From the NCBI RefSeq assembly GCF_007474545.1, contig NZ_VKOG01000001.1:62001-126000 (forward strand): 64,000 nucleotides of DNA, in the 5' to 3' direction. The stretch comes from Chryseobacterium binzhouense. GTDB lineage: Bacteria > Bacteroidota > Bacteroidia > Flavobacteriales > Weeksellaceae. Below the pieces are notes generated by a model. It saw nothing but the letters and a program-made list of their open reading frames with translations. It was not told where the DNA came from and made no database searches. Shown here piece after piece: positions 40,912 to 49,337 of the stretch. Positions within the stretch are counted from its first letter, which is position 1, and the number at the start of each line of letters is the position of its first letter. Both the position numbers and the translations under genes were made by a program.

Positions 40912-41414
40912 ACTTTTTGTTTGATTTTAAAGATTAATGCGTAAATAACGATAAATATAAAGGAAATACCTGTAGTTACCAACACATTAAGCAAGATTTC
41001 AAAAATTCTGCTGAATTTAAAAAATTCAATATACTGCACCAAAAGCTGATGCAGAAAAATACTTGACAACAAAAACAGCAGAAACTGTGACCACTGCAAA
41101 GACTGAAAAGAGAAAAAGTCTGTAGAAGTATCTGTAGAAGTACGAAAAATCAAAGTACGGAAATACGCAATCAATGTAGTTGCAAATGCATTAATTCCCC
41201 AAGAGTATAAAAATGCATCTATAGCCAGACCCATTAAAAAACTTAAAGCTAAAAATTGAAATTTATTTCTGAAAAAAGGATAAAACATGACAAACACCGG
41301 ATATAAAACCGGAGTAAATTTCCCGAACAGCGTAATGCGGTTGAGCACAAAAATCTGCAACGCAACCAGAAAAGCCATTATTAAAATATCGGTAAATATG
41401 GTTCTGCTAATCAT
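40908..41414 (-). CDS. mreD: MreD, rod-shape-determining membrane protein
   Basis: A 168-residue inner-membrane protein with five to six helices, starting SRTIFTDILIMAFLVALQIF. Sequence is poorly conserved in this family; the identification rests on size, hydrophobicity and its position between mreC (8-nt overlap) and mrdA (4-nt overlap). MreD bridges MreC and the elongation machinery. Translational coupling to both neighbours is likely. Confidence 0.9.
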   Translation of the reverse strand: MISRTIFTDILIMAFLVALQIFVLNRITLFGKFTPVLYPVFVMFYPFFRNKFQFLALSFLMGLAIDAFLYSWGINAFATTLIAYFRTLIFRTSTDTSTDFFSFQSLQWSQFLLFLLSSIFLHQLLVQYIEFFKFSRIFEILLNVLVTTGISFIFIVIYALIFKIKQKV

Positions 41415-42261
41415 GTTCTTTTTTTATTACAGCCTGCATGGTATCCTGTATTTTCTGAACCTCTGCTTTTTTAAGGTTTTTTACTACATATACTTTATTC
41501 AATGCACCCATTTTCTCACTAAGTTCCACAGAAATATCCCAAAAGCCTGTTTTGTTGTCTACTGAATAACCGGCAATTGTTCCAATCATCACACCTTTAG
41601 GAAAAATAGCAGATTTGCCGTCGGTTTCAATGGTATCTCCTATCTTTAAAGAAACATATTTAGGAACATCAGACAAATGCATGAGACGGGAATTTTCGCC
41701 TCTCCATGTCAACGTTCCAAAATATCCGGAATTTTTTAAAGCAGCATTGATCCTTATTTTATTTACACTTAAAACCGATTGAACCAATGCATAACTATCG
41801 GTAGAATTGATAACGATCCCAGCAATACCTTTCGGTGCCATCACCCCCATCTGCGGAAAAACACCATCTTTCTTTCCTCGATTGATGGTAAAATAATTGT
41901 CTCTTCTGTTGATGCTGTTGAAAACAATTTCTCCGTCAACAAAAGTATAGATCTGCCCACCGCCAATTGTATCATGTACTTTTCTGAATTGCGGATTATC
42001 TGCTCCCTGTTTTCCATAAAGCTCAATCATTAATGCTTTATTCTGGGCAACGAGATCTTCATTAATCTTTTTCAGTTTTAAATAAGAAACACCTTCGTCT
42101 ATATACCCGGAAACTCTGGAGTTAAAAGCAGCAGTTTGTCCTGCAAGCCAGGATTTCTGCATTGCATTTTTAGAAAATATCAGAATAATAGCAATAATTT
42201 GCAGGAAAATAAAGAATACAAAAAGCGCATTCTTAGAAAATAATCTCAGCAAAAATCCCAT
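41407..42261 (-). CDS. mreC: MreC, rod-shape-determining protein
   Basis: A 284-residue bitopic protein. An N-terminal membrane helix (residues ~12-31) is followed by a coiled coil and the periplasmic beta domain with NRRDNYFTINRGKKDGVFPQMGVMAPKGIAGIV, the conserved MreC core. It links cytoplasmic MreB to periplasmic PBP2/RodA. It follows mreB by 27 nt and overlaps mreD by 8 nt. Confidence 0.95.
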   Translation of the reverse strand: MGFLLRLFSKNALFVFFIFLQIIAIILIFSKNAMQKSWLAGQTAAFNSRVSGYIDEGVSYLKLKKINEDLVAQNKALMIELYGKQGADNPQFRKVHDTIGGGQIYTFVDGEIVFNSINRRDNYFTINRGKKDGVFPQMGVMAPKGIAGIVINSTDSYALVQSVLSVNKIRINAALKNSGYFGTLTWRGENSRLMHLSDVPKYVSLKIGDTIETDGKSAIFPKGVMIGTIAGYSVDNKTGFWDISVELSEKMGALNKVYVVKNLKKAEVQKIQDTMQAVIKKEHD

Positions 42262-42288
42262 TCCGATAAAAAGTCGTAAAAATTAAAA

Positions 42289-43314
42289 TTATTTGATAAG
42301 GAAGTTGAATTTATCCATATTTTTCAACGCAATCCCTGTACCGCGTACTACTGCTCTCAAAGGATCTTCAGCTACAAAAACAGGAAGACCTGTCTTCTTG
42401 TGCAATCTGTCTGCAAGACCTCTTAGTAAAGCACCTCCTCCTGCAAGATAAATTCCGGTTTTGTAAATATCTGCAGCCAATTCCGGCGGTGTAAGAGAAA
42501 GAGTTTCCATCACTGAATCTTCAATTCTGATGATTGATTTATCCAGAGCACGGGCAATTTCTTTGTAGCCTACCATAATTTCTTTCGGCTTACCGGTAAT
42601 AAGGTCTCTTCCCTGTACCGGAATATCGTCGATATCCACATCAAGATCTTCAACCGCAGAACCTACTTCAATTTTCACTCTTTCAGCAGTTCTTTCTCCG
42701 ATATATAAATTGTGGTGAGTTCTTAAAAAATAAGCAATGTCATTAGTAAATACATCGCCTGCAATTTTTACAGATTTGTCACAAACAATACCTCCTAAAG
42801 CCACAACAGCAATTTCGGTAGTACCGCCGCCTATATCAATGATCATATTACCTTCAGGTTTCTGAACATCAATACCAACTCCTATTGCAGCAGCCATTGG
42901 CTCATAAATCAATCGTACTTCTTTAGCGTTTACTTTCTGAGCAGAATCTCTTACCGCTCTTTTTTCAACTTCCGTTATTCCGGAAGGAATACAGATTACG
43001 ATTCTAAGAGCCGGCTGGATAAATTTTCCTTTAATCCCGGGAATCAACTTGATAAATTCCTTGATCATGTGCTCTGAAGCATGAAAATCTGCGATAACGC
43101 CATCCTTTAGCGGACGGATTGTTTTAATATCTTCATGGGTTTTACCCTGCATATGTTTTGCCTGTTCACCTACTGCAATCGGTTTTCCCGTAGAACGCTC
43201 TATCGCAACAATAGATGGCTGGTCTATAACAATTTTATTATTATGGATGATAAGCGTGTTGGCAGTTCCCAGGTCTATCGCAATTTCTTGCGTAAACATA
43301 TCGAATAAACTCAT
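42289..43314 (-). CDS. mreB: MreB, actin-like rod-shape protein
   Basis: A 341-residue actin homologue that forms membrane-bound filaments to direct lateral wall synthesis. Residues 14-21 (IDLGTANT) form the phosphate-1 loop, MIIDIGGGTTEIAVV near 160 the phosphate-2 loop and YLAGGGALLRGL near 295 the adenosine motif. First gene of the mre operon. Unusually for this window, an AGGAG ribosome-binding sequence lies 7 nt before the ATG, alongside a -7 promoter box. Confidence 0.97.
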   Translation of the reverse strand: MSLFDMFTQEIAIDLGTANTLIIHNNKIVIDQPSIVAIERSTGKPIAVGEQAKHMQGKTHEDIKTIRPLKDGVIADFHASEHMIKEFIKLIPGIKGKFIQPALRIVICIPSGITEVEKRAVRDSAQKVNAKEVRLIYEPMAAAIGVGIDVQKPEGNMIIDIGGGTTEIAVVALGGIVCDKSVKIAGDVFTNDIAYFLRTHHNLYIGERTAERVKIEVGSAVEDLDVDIDDIPVQGRDLITGKPKEIMVGYKEIARALDKSIIRIEDSVMETLSLTPPELAADIYKTGIYLAGGGALLRGLADRLHKKTGLPVFVAEDPLRAVVRGTGIALKNMDKFNFLIK

Positions 43315-43338
43315 AATTTTCTCCTTGATTTAAGTTTA

Positions 43339-43346
43339 CAAAGATA
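43339..43346 (-). promoter_or_regulatory. -7 promoter box of the mre operon, with AGGAG site
   Basis: TATCTTTG on the minus strand, 24 nt before the mreB ATG. Between them the leader contains AAGGAGAAAATT, a Shine-Dalgarno-like sequence rarely seen in this window. Confidence 0.55.
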
Positions 43347-43486
43347 TAAATTTCACACTAGTAAAAAATAATAAGTTTTATATAATTTGGTTAAATTTTT
43401 ATTAAAATGATATTTTTCCTGATCTTATTTTTTTAGCCTACGATTTACATCTGATTTTACAGGATTGCAACGGTTTATAAAAAATA

Positions 43487-43525
43487 TAAGTCCCCGTCCA
43501 TAATTTCTGCCGGAGACTTACATTT
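43487..43525 (-). terminator. Putative terminator after the M15 peptidase gene
   Basis: TAAGTC at 43487-43492 pairs with GACTTA at 43515-43520, with partly matching C/G inner bases (CCCCG against CGG). AT runs flank it. Imperfect stem, so medium confidence. Confidence 0.5.
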
Positions 43526-43558
43526 TTTACATTTCTCTTTGATAATGAGCAATAAAGC

Positions 43559-44059
43559 TTAAGTAATTACATAATCATCTTCGTTCCTTTTCATTTTAGA
43601 CAGATTTCTCCAAGTAGTTTTTACCAAACCTTTTGATGTCAGAATATTCTTTTTTTCAAAGTGAGGAAGATCTTTAAATGTTTTCCAGTTACCACCCCAA
43701 TCCCATCCGTATTTTGCAAAAATTTTCACACATTCGTACCAATCGGCAACCCGGTCATTATCCCAATCTTTTACAGTGTCCCAGCTTGCCGTTTTTCCAT
43801 CAATAATCAGACAAATATCTACTGCCAATCCGTAATTATGAATACTCTGTCCTGCCTTTGCATTGGTTACTTTTTTTCCGGAAGTAATCCTTCCGATTGC
43901 ATATAATTTTTCCTGCTCTTCAAAACTTCTCCACCCTTGGGTAATTCTGATTTTAGCTCTTCCTGTTAATGCTTCATTGCATTCTTTTATAATCTTTTTC
44001 ACCTCATCTCTTACCAAAGGATGAAGTCTTTCAATTCTCTGAAGCGTTGCTTTGTCCAT
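43559..44059 (-). CDS. M15-family peptidase, L-alanyl-D-glutamate endopeptidase-like (CwlK type)
   Basis: A 166-residue protein without signal peptide. RITQGWRSFEEQEKLYAIGR near residue 40, SIHNYGLAVDICLI near 72 (His and Asp zinc ligands) and LPHFEKK near 132 (third ligand) are the VanY/CwlK (M15) motifs. Related enzymes cut L-Ala-D-Glu bonds in peptidoglycan, and phage endolysins also use this fold. The lack of a signal peptide and the compact size resemble endolysins, but no phage genes are nearby. Confidence 0.88.
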   Translation of the reverse strand: MDKATLQRIERLHPLVRDEVKKIIKECNEALTGRAKIRITQGWRSFEEQEKLYAIGRITSGKKVTNAKAGQSIHNYGLAVDICLIIDGKTASWDTVKDWDNDRVADWYECVKIFAKYGWDWGGNWKTFKDLPHFEKKNILTSKGLVKTTWRNLSKMKRNEDDYVIT

Positions 44060-44170
44060 GATTTTTTTAAAATTTTAAATTTTCTCCGGAACAAATGTAG
44101 AGGCATAATGCGACAAAACTCGTCGTGTTATAAATTATTTAAAGCATTGAAAACAAGACAATTAAATCAA

Positions 44171-44193
44171 ATGTTAAAATTTAAATTTAACAT
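44171..44193. promoter_or_regulatory. Palindromic candidate operator upstream of the UmuC-type gene
   Basis: ATGTTAAA, 7-nt AT centre, TTTAACAT: eight-base perfect inverted arms. It ends 21 nt before the -7 box, i.e. over the expected -33 region, a typical repressor position. Confidence 0.5.
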
Positions 44194-44214
44194 AACAATC
44201 TGTTTAAAAATTTT

Positions 44215-44222
44215 TAGATTTG
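44215..44222 (+). promoter_or_regulatory. -7 promoter box of the UmuC-type polymerase gene
   Basis: TAGATTTG, 24 nt before the ATG at 44247. Confidence 0.5.
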
Positions 44223-44246
44223 TCTTTCCAAATACTTATTCTATAA

Positions 44247-45524
44247 ATGTACGCTCTGGTAGATTGCAACAATTTTTTCGTGTCCTGTGAAAGAACTTTA
44301 GATCCTTCACTGGAAGATAAACCTGTTGTGGTACTTTCTAATAATGACGGATGTGTTGTTTCCAGAAGCAAAGAAGCAAAAGATCTCGGGATTCCGATGG
44401 CAGCTCCTGCATTTAAATATAAGGAGCTTTTCAAGAAGCATGATGTAAAATGTTTTTCGGCAAAATTTGAACTTTATAATTTTAAAAGTCAGGAGGTGAT
44501 CCGGATTTCCAGATCATATGTAGGAAAAAATGACTATGAAATCTACAGTATTGATGAACTTTTTCTGGATCTCCGAAGCTTTAAATATGTTGATATTTCA
44601 GAATACTGCCTTAAGCTTAAAGAAGAAATCAAGCTTAAAACCCATATTCCTGTAAGCATAGGTATTGCCCCTACAAAAACACTCTGTAAAATTGCCAACA
44701 GAATTGTAAAAAAAGATCCTGAAAGATTCAATGGAGTATTTATACTGGATACTCCCGAAAAAATTGAAAAAGCTTTAAAATGGCTTAACATCGGTGATGT
44801 ATGGGGAATCGGAAGACGCCTTGCGGTAAAAATGCATGATAACGGCGTTTATAAAGCCTGGGATCTTCTACAGAAACCTGAAATGTGGGTTCGTAAAATC
44901 ATGGGAATTCATGGAGTAAGAATGGTGAATGAGTTAAAAGGAATCCGCCAGCTCGAATTAGGCACTCCTTCTGCCAAAAAATCTATTGCGGTAACCCGAA
45001 GTTTTATGGAAATGCTGACAAAAAAAGAGGATGTTCGTGAGCGTGTAGAAACTTTCGGAATGTATTGCTCTGAACGTTTGAGAAAACAGAATACCTGCTG
45101 CAAAATGGTAACCGTTTTTCTACAAACCAACCGCTTCAGAAAAGATTTACCAGAATACAGAAATGCCAAAACCCAGATTCTTCCCAATCCTACCAACTCA
45201 TCAATCCTGATTGGCAGAGTTGTGAATGATCTGTTTGAATCTATATTTGAAGAAGGGTTTCACTATAAAAAAGCCGGAGTGATTGTCAACGATTTTGTTC
45301 CTGAAGATCAAAGGCTGATCAATCTATTTGAGGAAGACACCCAAAACCAGCATTTGCCCGTAATGAAAGCCATGGATGCAATGAATAAGAAATACGGAAA
45401 AGATAAAGTGCGCCTCGGAAGTATGAGCGGAGAAAATACTTGGGGAAGAAAACAATTGTCTCCTGAGTATGAAAATTTTTTAAAAAACAATGTACTTACA
45501 GAAGCTAATTTCAGATTTCATTAA
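44247..45524 (+). CDS. umuC: Y-family DNA polymerase, UmuC type (no umuD beside it)
   Basis: A 425-residue translesion polymerase. Catalytic acidic residues are in MYALVDCNNFFVSCER (D6) and YSIDELFLDL (S101-I-D103-E104); the family norm at position 105 is Ala, here Leu. GIAPTKTLCKIANRIVKK and the helix-hairpin-helix DVWGIGRRLAVKM follow, and the little-finger and C-terminal UmuC region (ENTWGRKQLSPEYEN) completes it. Pol V normally needs UmuD' encoded just upstream, but no umuD-like frame exists here. A partner elsewhere in the genome or UmuD-independent action is possible. Confidence 0.9.
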   Translation: MYALVDCNNFFVSCERTLDPSLEDKPVVVLSNNDGCVVSRSKEAKDLGIPMAAPAFKYKELFKKHDVKCFSAKFELYNFKSQEVIRISRSYVGKNDYEIYSIDELFLDLRSFKYVDISEYCLKLKEEIKLKTHIPVSIGIAPTKTLCKIANRIVKKDPERFNGVFILDTPEKIEKALKWLNIGDVWGIGRRLAVKMHDNGVYKAWDLLQKPEMWVRKIMGIHGVRMVNELKGIRQLELGTPSAKKSIAVTRSFMEMLTKKEDVRERVETFGMYCSERLRKQNTCCKMVTVFLQTNRFRKDLPEYRNAKTQILPNPTNSSILIGRVVNDLFESIFEEGFHYKKAGVIVNDFVPEDQRLINLFEEDTQNQHLPVMKAMDAMNKKYGKDKVRLGSMSGENTWGRKQLSPEYENFLKNNVLTEANFRFH

Positions 45525-45570
45525 AGTTTAATTGATTTTCACGTCTGAAAAATTAATTTCAATCTGGAAT

Positions 45571-46704
45571 TCAGGAAAAGAATTTCACCGTTTCATTTAC
45601 CAGAAATTTCACCTGATCCGGTCTTCCTCTATCCGTTTTAGGGAGATTATTGTAGCTTCCGGTTCTTACAACTACCATTTTATATTGAGGAATGATGATA
45701 ATGTACTGCCCCTGTAAACCTAAGAAATAATAATGCTTAATAGGATTATCATGATTGATCCAAAGTCCCATTCCATAAATTTCCTGAGATTTTTTGGTTG
45801 GAGTCCGCATTTCATTAATAAAATTTAGACTTAAAAGCTGTTTACCATCAAATTCGCCATCATTTAGAAATAATTGTCCGAGCTTGGCAAAGTCTCTGGA
45901 AGTAGCGTGAATGCAGCAATAAGTTTTTTCCATTCCTGCTTTATCAGTACTCCACAGTGCATCATATTCCATTCCCAAAGGAATCCAGAATTTTTCAGAT
46001 AAATAATCTGCTAAAGTATTATTCACCGCTTTCTTGACCGCAAAGCCTAAAAGCTGAGTTGAGCCGCTTTGATATTCAAACATTTCTCCGGGCATTCCTT
46101 TGAATTTTCTTGAAAAAGTAGCATTGATAAGACTTTTTCCGTAATAAGCTTTTGCATTCGGAAGGAAAGGATTTTTATAATCTTCAATCCAGTCCAATCC
46201 AGATTCCATCTGAGCAAGATTTTTTAACGTGAGACTTCCTGCTAATGTTTTGGTTTTAAACTCATCAAAATAATCAGAGAATTTATCATCAAGGCTTTTA
46301 ATTTTTCCTTCTTCTAAAGCTTTCCCCAACAACATTACGGTTATAGCTTTAGCCATAGAAAATGAGTTGGTGAGAGATGTTTTTTTGTAATTTTTAAAGT
46401 ACTGCTCATGCACCAGTTTTCCGTCTTTTACTACTAAAAAAGATGCTGTGTGAGATTGTAATAAATCATCAACGATATTTTTCGGTAATTCTTTTTTATT
46501 ATAATCTTCCGTTTTCTTCCAAGCTTTTGGGGTTTTAGTAGAAATGATATTTCCCGTGAAATAATTTCCGTCATCAATATTTGCGCTGGTTTTTCCTTTC
46601 AGATAGGTTTTAGAAATACCGTTCAGTAGATATTCGTAGCCGGAAATGTATAGAGCAAGAATTGCAATAACAAAAAAAACTACAACAGAAATGAGAATTA
46701 CCAT
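45571..46704 (-). CDS. Serine hydrolase, beta-lactamase/class C-like fold
   Basis: A 377-residue membrane-anchored protein (N-terminal helix, residues ~1-22). The S116-M-A-K119 motif (SFSMAKA) is the SxxK nucleophile site of the class C beta-lactamase/D,D-peptidase family. FEYQSGSTQLLGF supplies the tyrosine motif, and FLGLQGQYIIIIP stands where HxG/KTG-type sequences occur. These family features fit esterases or peptidases more than true beta-lactamases. No ampR-like regulator nearby. Convergent with the UmuC-type gene. Confidence 0.85.
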   Translation of the reverse strand: MVILISVVVFFVIAILALYISGYEYLLNGISKTYLKGKTSANIDDGNYFTGNIISTKTPKAWKKTEDYNKKELPKNIVDDLLQSHTASFLVVKDGKLVHEQYFKNYKKTSLTNSFSMAKAITVMLLGKALEEGKIKSLDDKFSDYFDEFKTKTLAGSLTLKNLAQMESGLDWIEDYKNPFLPNAKAYYGKSLINATFSRKFKGMPGEMFEYQSGSTQLLGFAVKKAVNNTLADYLSEKFWIPLGMEYDALWSTDKAGMEKTYCCIHATSRDFAKLGQLFLNDGEFDGKQLLSLNFINEMRTPTKKSQEIYGMGLWINHDNPIKHYYFLGLQGQYIIIIPQYKMVVVRTGSYNNLPKTDRGRPDQVKFLVNETVKFFS

Positions 46705-46751
46705 AATGTTTGATCTTGAACAAATTTAAACTAATTTTAAAATTATGCCTA

Positions 46752-46780
46752 AAAAAAGCCCTGATTTCTCAAGGCTTTCT
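46752..46780 (-). terminator. Intrinsic terminator after glyS
   Basis: AAAGCC-c-TGA pairs with TCA-a-GGCTTT, tetraloop TTTC, followed by T residues on the minus strand. Confidence 0.8.
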
Positions 46781-46782
46781 GT

Positions 46783-48324
46783 CTATATTTTAGAAAGTAA
46801 ATTTCTGAAGTTTGTTTTCTCATCAATGATTCTTCTCAGATCAGAAACAGCAACTCTTTCCTGCTGCATCGTGTCTCTGTCTCTTATCGTCACGGTGTGA
46901 TCGGTAAGCGAATCGTGATCTACTGTGATACAATAAGGTGTACCGATGGCGTCTTGTCTTCTGTAGCGTTTTCCGATAGCATCTTTCTCTTCGTAGAATA
47001 AATTGAAATCGTATTTCAGATCGTTGAAAATATTCTCAGCATATTCTGCCAAACCGTCTCTCTTCATCAACGGAAGAATCGCTGCTTTTATTGGTGCCAA
47101 AGCAGGAGGTAAAGATAAAACTGTTCTTTCTGAACCGTCTTCCAATACTTCGTCTCTTAAACAATGAGAGAAAATAGAAAGGAATAATCTGTCTAAACCT
47201 ACCGAAGTTTCCACAACATAAGGAACATAATTTTCATTTCTTTCCGGATCGAAGAACTGAAGTTTTCTTCCTGAAAATTCTTCATGCGCTTTTAAATCAA
47301 AATCTGTTCTTGAGTGAATTCCTTCCAGTTCTTTAAATCCGAACGGGAAATTAAATTCAATATCTGCAGCTGCATTAGCATAATGCGCTAATTTTTCATG
47401 ATCATGGAATCTGTAATTTTCATCACCCAAACCTAAAGCTTTGTGCCAGTTCAGACGTTTTTGCTTCCATTGTTCGTAAAATTCAAGTTCAGTTCCCGGA
47501 GCCACGAAGAACTGCATTTCCATCTGTTCAAACTCACGCATTCTGAAGATAAACTGTCTCGCAACAATTTCGTTTCTAAATGCTTTTCCAATTTGGGCAA
47601 TACCGAAAGGAAGTCTGTGACGCGAAGTTTTCTGTACATTCAGGAAATTAACGAAAATTCCCTGCGCGGTTTCCGGCCTTAAATAAAGATCCATCGCAGA
47701 ATCTGCCGAAGCTCCTAATTTAGTTCCGAACATTAAGTTGAATTGTCTTACTTCCGTCCAGTTTTTAGAACCTGTATCGGGATCAGCAATTTCCAGTTCT
47801 TCAATTAATGCTTTTACATCAGCAAGATCTTCATTTTCAAGAGATTTTGCCAATCTTGAAAGAATAGCTTCTCTTTTCGCTCTGTATTCTAAAATTTTAG
47901 GGTTTGTCGCTTCAAACTGAGCTTTATCAAAAGACTCACCGAATCTTTTCGCTGCTTTTTCAATTTCCTTGTTCTCTTTGTCTTCAATTTTAGCACAGTA
48001 ATCCTCCACCAAAACATCCGCTCTGAAACGTTTTTTAGAATCTTTATTGTCAATCAAAGGATCATTAAAAGCATCAACGTGACCAGAAGCTTTCCAGGTT
48101 GTAGGGTGCATCAAAATTGCCGAATCAATTCCCACAATATTCTCGTTCAGCTGTACCATCGCTTTCCACCAATATTGTTTGATATTATTTTTCAGTTCTG
48201 CACCATTCTGTCCATAATCATAAACAGCGGATAAACCATCGTAGATCTCACTAGAAGGGAAAATAAAACCGTATTCTTTAGCGTGAGAAATCACTTTCTT
48301 GAAAACATCTTCTTGCTTTGCCAT
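46783..48324 (-). CDS. glyS: Glycyl-tRNA synthetase, single-chain class II (alpha2 type)
   Basis: Charges tRNA-Gly. I chose the ATG at 48324 because the product then starts MAKQEDVFKKVISHAKEYGF, the family N-terminus, and a -7 promoter box lies about 22 nt upstream; the in-frame extension to 48420 has no similarity. The 513-residue length is normal. Class II features include LRPETAQGIFVNF, RNEIVARQFIFRMREFEQME (motif 2) and VVETSVGLDRLFL near the C-terminal third (motif 3). Unlike proteobacterial GlyQ/GlyS it is a single polypeptide. Monocistronic. Confidence 0.95.
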   Translation of the reverse strand: MAKQEDVFKKVISHAKEYGFIFPSSEIYDGLSAVYDYGQNGAELKNNIKQYWWKAMVQLNENIVGIDSAILMHPTTWKASGHVDAFNDPLIDNKDSKKRFRADVLVEDYCAKIEDKENKEIEKAAKRFGESFDKAQFEATNPKILEYRAKREAILSRLAKSLENEDLADVKALIEELEIADPDTGSKNWTEVRQFNLMFGTKLGASADSAMDLYLRPETAQGIFVNFLNVQKTSRHRLPFGIAQIGKAFRNEIVARQFIFRMREFEQMEMQFFVAPGTELEFYEQWKQKRLNWHKALGLGDENYRFHDHEKLAHYANAAADIEFNFPFGFKELEGIHSRTDFDLKAHEEFSGRKLQFFDPERNENYVPYVVETSVGLDRLFLSIFSHCLRDEVLEDGSERTVLSLPPALAPIKAAILPLMKRDGLAEYAENIFNDLKYDFNLFYEEKDAIGKRYRRQDAIGTPYCITVDHDSLTDHTVTIRDRDTMQQERVAVSDLRRIIDEKTNFRNLLSKI

Positions 48325-48346
48325 AATTTTTTTTACGTCTGAACTG

Positions 48347-48354
48347 CAAAAATA
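48347..48354 (-). promoter_or_regulatory. -7 promoter box of glyS
   Basis: TATTTTTG on the minus strand, 22 nt before the ATG at 48324. It confirms that the longer frame to 48420 is not translated. Confidence 0.55.
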
Positions 48355-48543
48355 GTGAAAAAGCAGGAAGTAAAGAGATGACAGATGGAAGTTTTTAATT
48401 TTGAAATTATTAGAAGCCAATAACCTGCTTGTGGTTTATCGTAAAGCTGTCGAAAAGTATATCTTTTTCGCCATCTCTTATTTTAAACCAAATCAGAAAA
48501 AGGATGTTGCTACAATCGGTGTTATTGAAAAACAAGTTCTAAA

Positions 48544-48984
48544 TTATCTTTTCTTTTTAGATTCTTCAAGATAGTTTTCAACATAATTTTCATAAATACT
48601 CTTTAAAATATTACTTTCTCCGGCAAAATAAGAAACAGCTCCATCAACGGTCTTAATATGTTTTTTCAACTTCAAATTATATAAAATAAATTTATATGTG
48701 AGAAATATTGAAAGTAAGATGACTGTTATAAAGTTTCCCCAAATTAATTCTATAGTCTTTTCATAGTAACCGTGGTCTGAATATGATTTAATTGAATTGT
48801 AAACTAGAAATAATACAGCAATTACATTTAAAGATGCAATTAAATAATTAAAAATTTCATTTTGTCTGATATGTATTAAATCTTTCTGAAATTCAGAAAA
48901 TTGCTGCTCTTTCGCATTCATTCTCTGGATTTTAAATAGCTTGTAATTACGAATTTCTTCATTTATATTGTCTGTTTCGGTCAT
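48544..48984 (-). CDS. Hypothetical two-helix membrane protein
   Basis: A 146-residue protein I do not recognise. The first 40 residues are charged and helical (NEEIRNYKLFKIQRMNAKEQ). Two hydrophobic segments follow (about 44-66 and 76-96: IASLNVIAVLFLVYN; FITVILLSIFLTYKFIL), then a charged tail that could form a short coiled coil (ENYVENYLEESKKKR). No motif indicates a function. It is transcribed away from the palindrome at 49051-49080. Confidence 0.6.
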   Translation of the reverse strand: MTETDNINEEIRNYKLFKIQRMNAKEQQFSEFQKDLIHIRQNEIFNYLIASLNVIAVLFLVYNSIKSYSDHGYYEKTIELIWGNFITVILLSIFLTYKFILYNLKLKKHIKTVDGAVSYFAGESNILKSIYENYVENYLEESKKKR

Positions 48985-49050
48985 TATTTTTTGTTTTAAT
49001 CAAATATAGTTTTTTAAATTAATTTTGGTTCAAAAATAATGCATTATTAC

Positions 49051-49080
49051 AACCTGATAAGTTTAAGAACTCATCAGGTT
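49051..49080. promoter_or_regulatory. 30-bp near-perfect palindrome between divergent genes
   Basis: AACCTGAT-aa-GTT-taag-AAC-tc-ATCAGGTT. Eight plus three base pairs are symmetric around a 4-nt centre. It lies between divergent genes (48984 minus, 49119 plus), so it is not a terminator for either; it could be an operator or a dispersed palindromic repeat. Confidence 0.55.
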
Positions 49081-49118
49081 AAATCAAAATTTATTGTACA
49101 TTTAAAATAAAATTTATC

Positions 49119-49313
49119 ATGAGAAAAAGATTCGAATACAAAACGGTTATTATTGAGCCTAAAGGATTTTGGGGAACCAAATATGAACCTGCAGATATTG
49201 ATAAAACCCTAAATCAATACGGAAGTGAAGGATGGGAGTTGGTGACTGCAGAAAGTAGAGATTACGGAGGAAGCTCTTATGGTATTATTTATACTTTTAA
49301 AAGAGAATTATAA
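49119..49313 (+). CDS. DUF4177-family small protein
   Basis: A 64-residue protein. FEYKTVIIEPKGFWG, then DIDKTLNQYGSEGWELV and a final strand IIYTFKREL match the beta-alpha-beta pattern of DUF4177 (function unknown). It ends 24 nt before the pseudouridine synthase gene and is likely co-transcribed. No signal peptide. Confidence 0.82.
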   Translation: MRKRFEYKTVIIEPKGFWGTKYEPADIDKTLNQYGSEGWELVTAESRDYGGSSYGIIYTFKREL

Positions 49314-49337
49314 AACTATTATTTTTAGTTTTGTCCC

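Noticed and set aside
43559-44059. Phage endolysin remnant
   Set aside because: The M15 peptidase resembles endolysins in size, but no holin, tail or integrase genes are nearby; a host enzyme is simpler.
48325-48420. Longer N-terminus for glycyl-tRNA synthetase
   Set aside because: The extension spans the -7 promoter box and is not similar to the family; the conserved start is at 48324.
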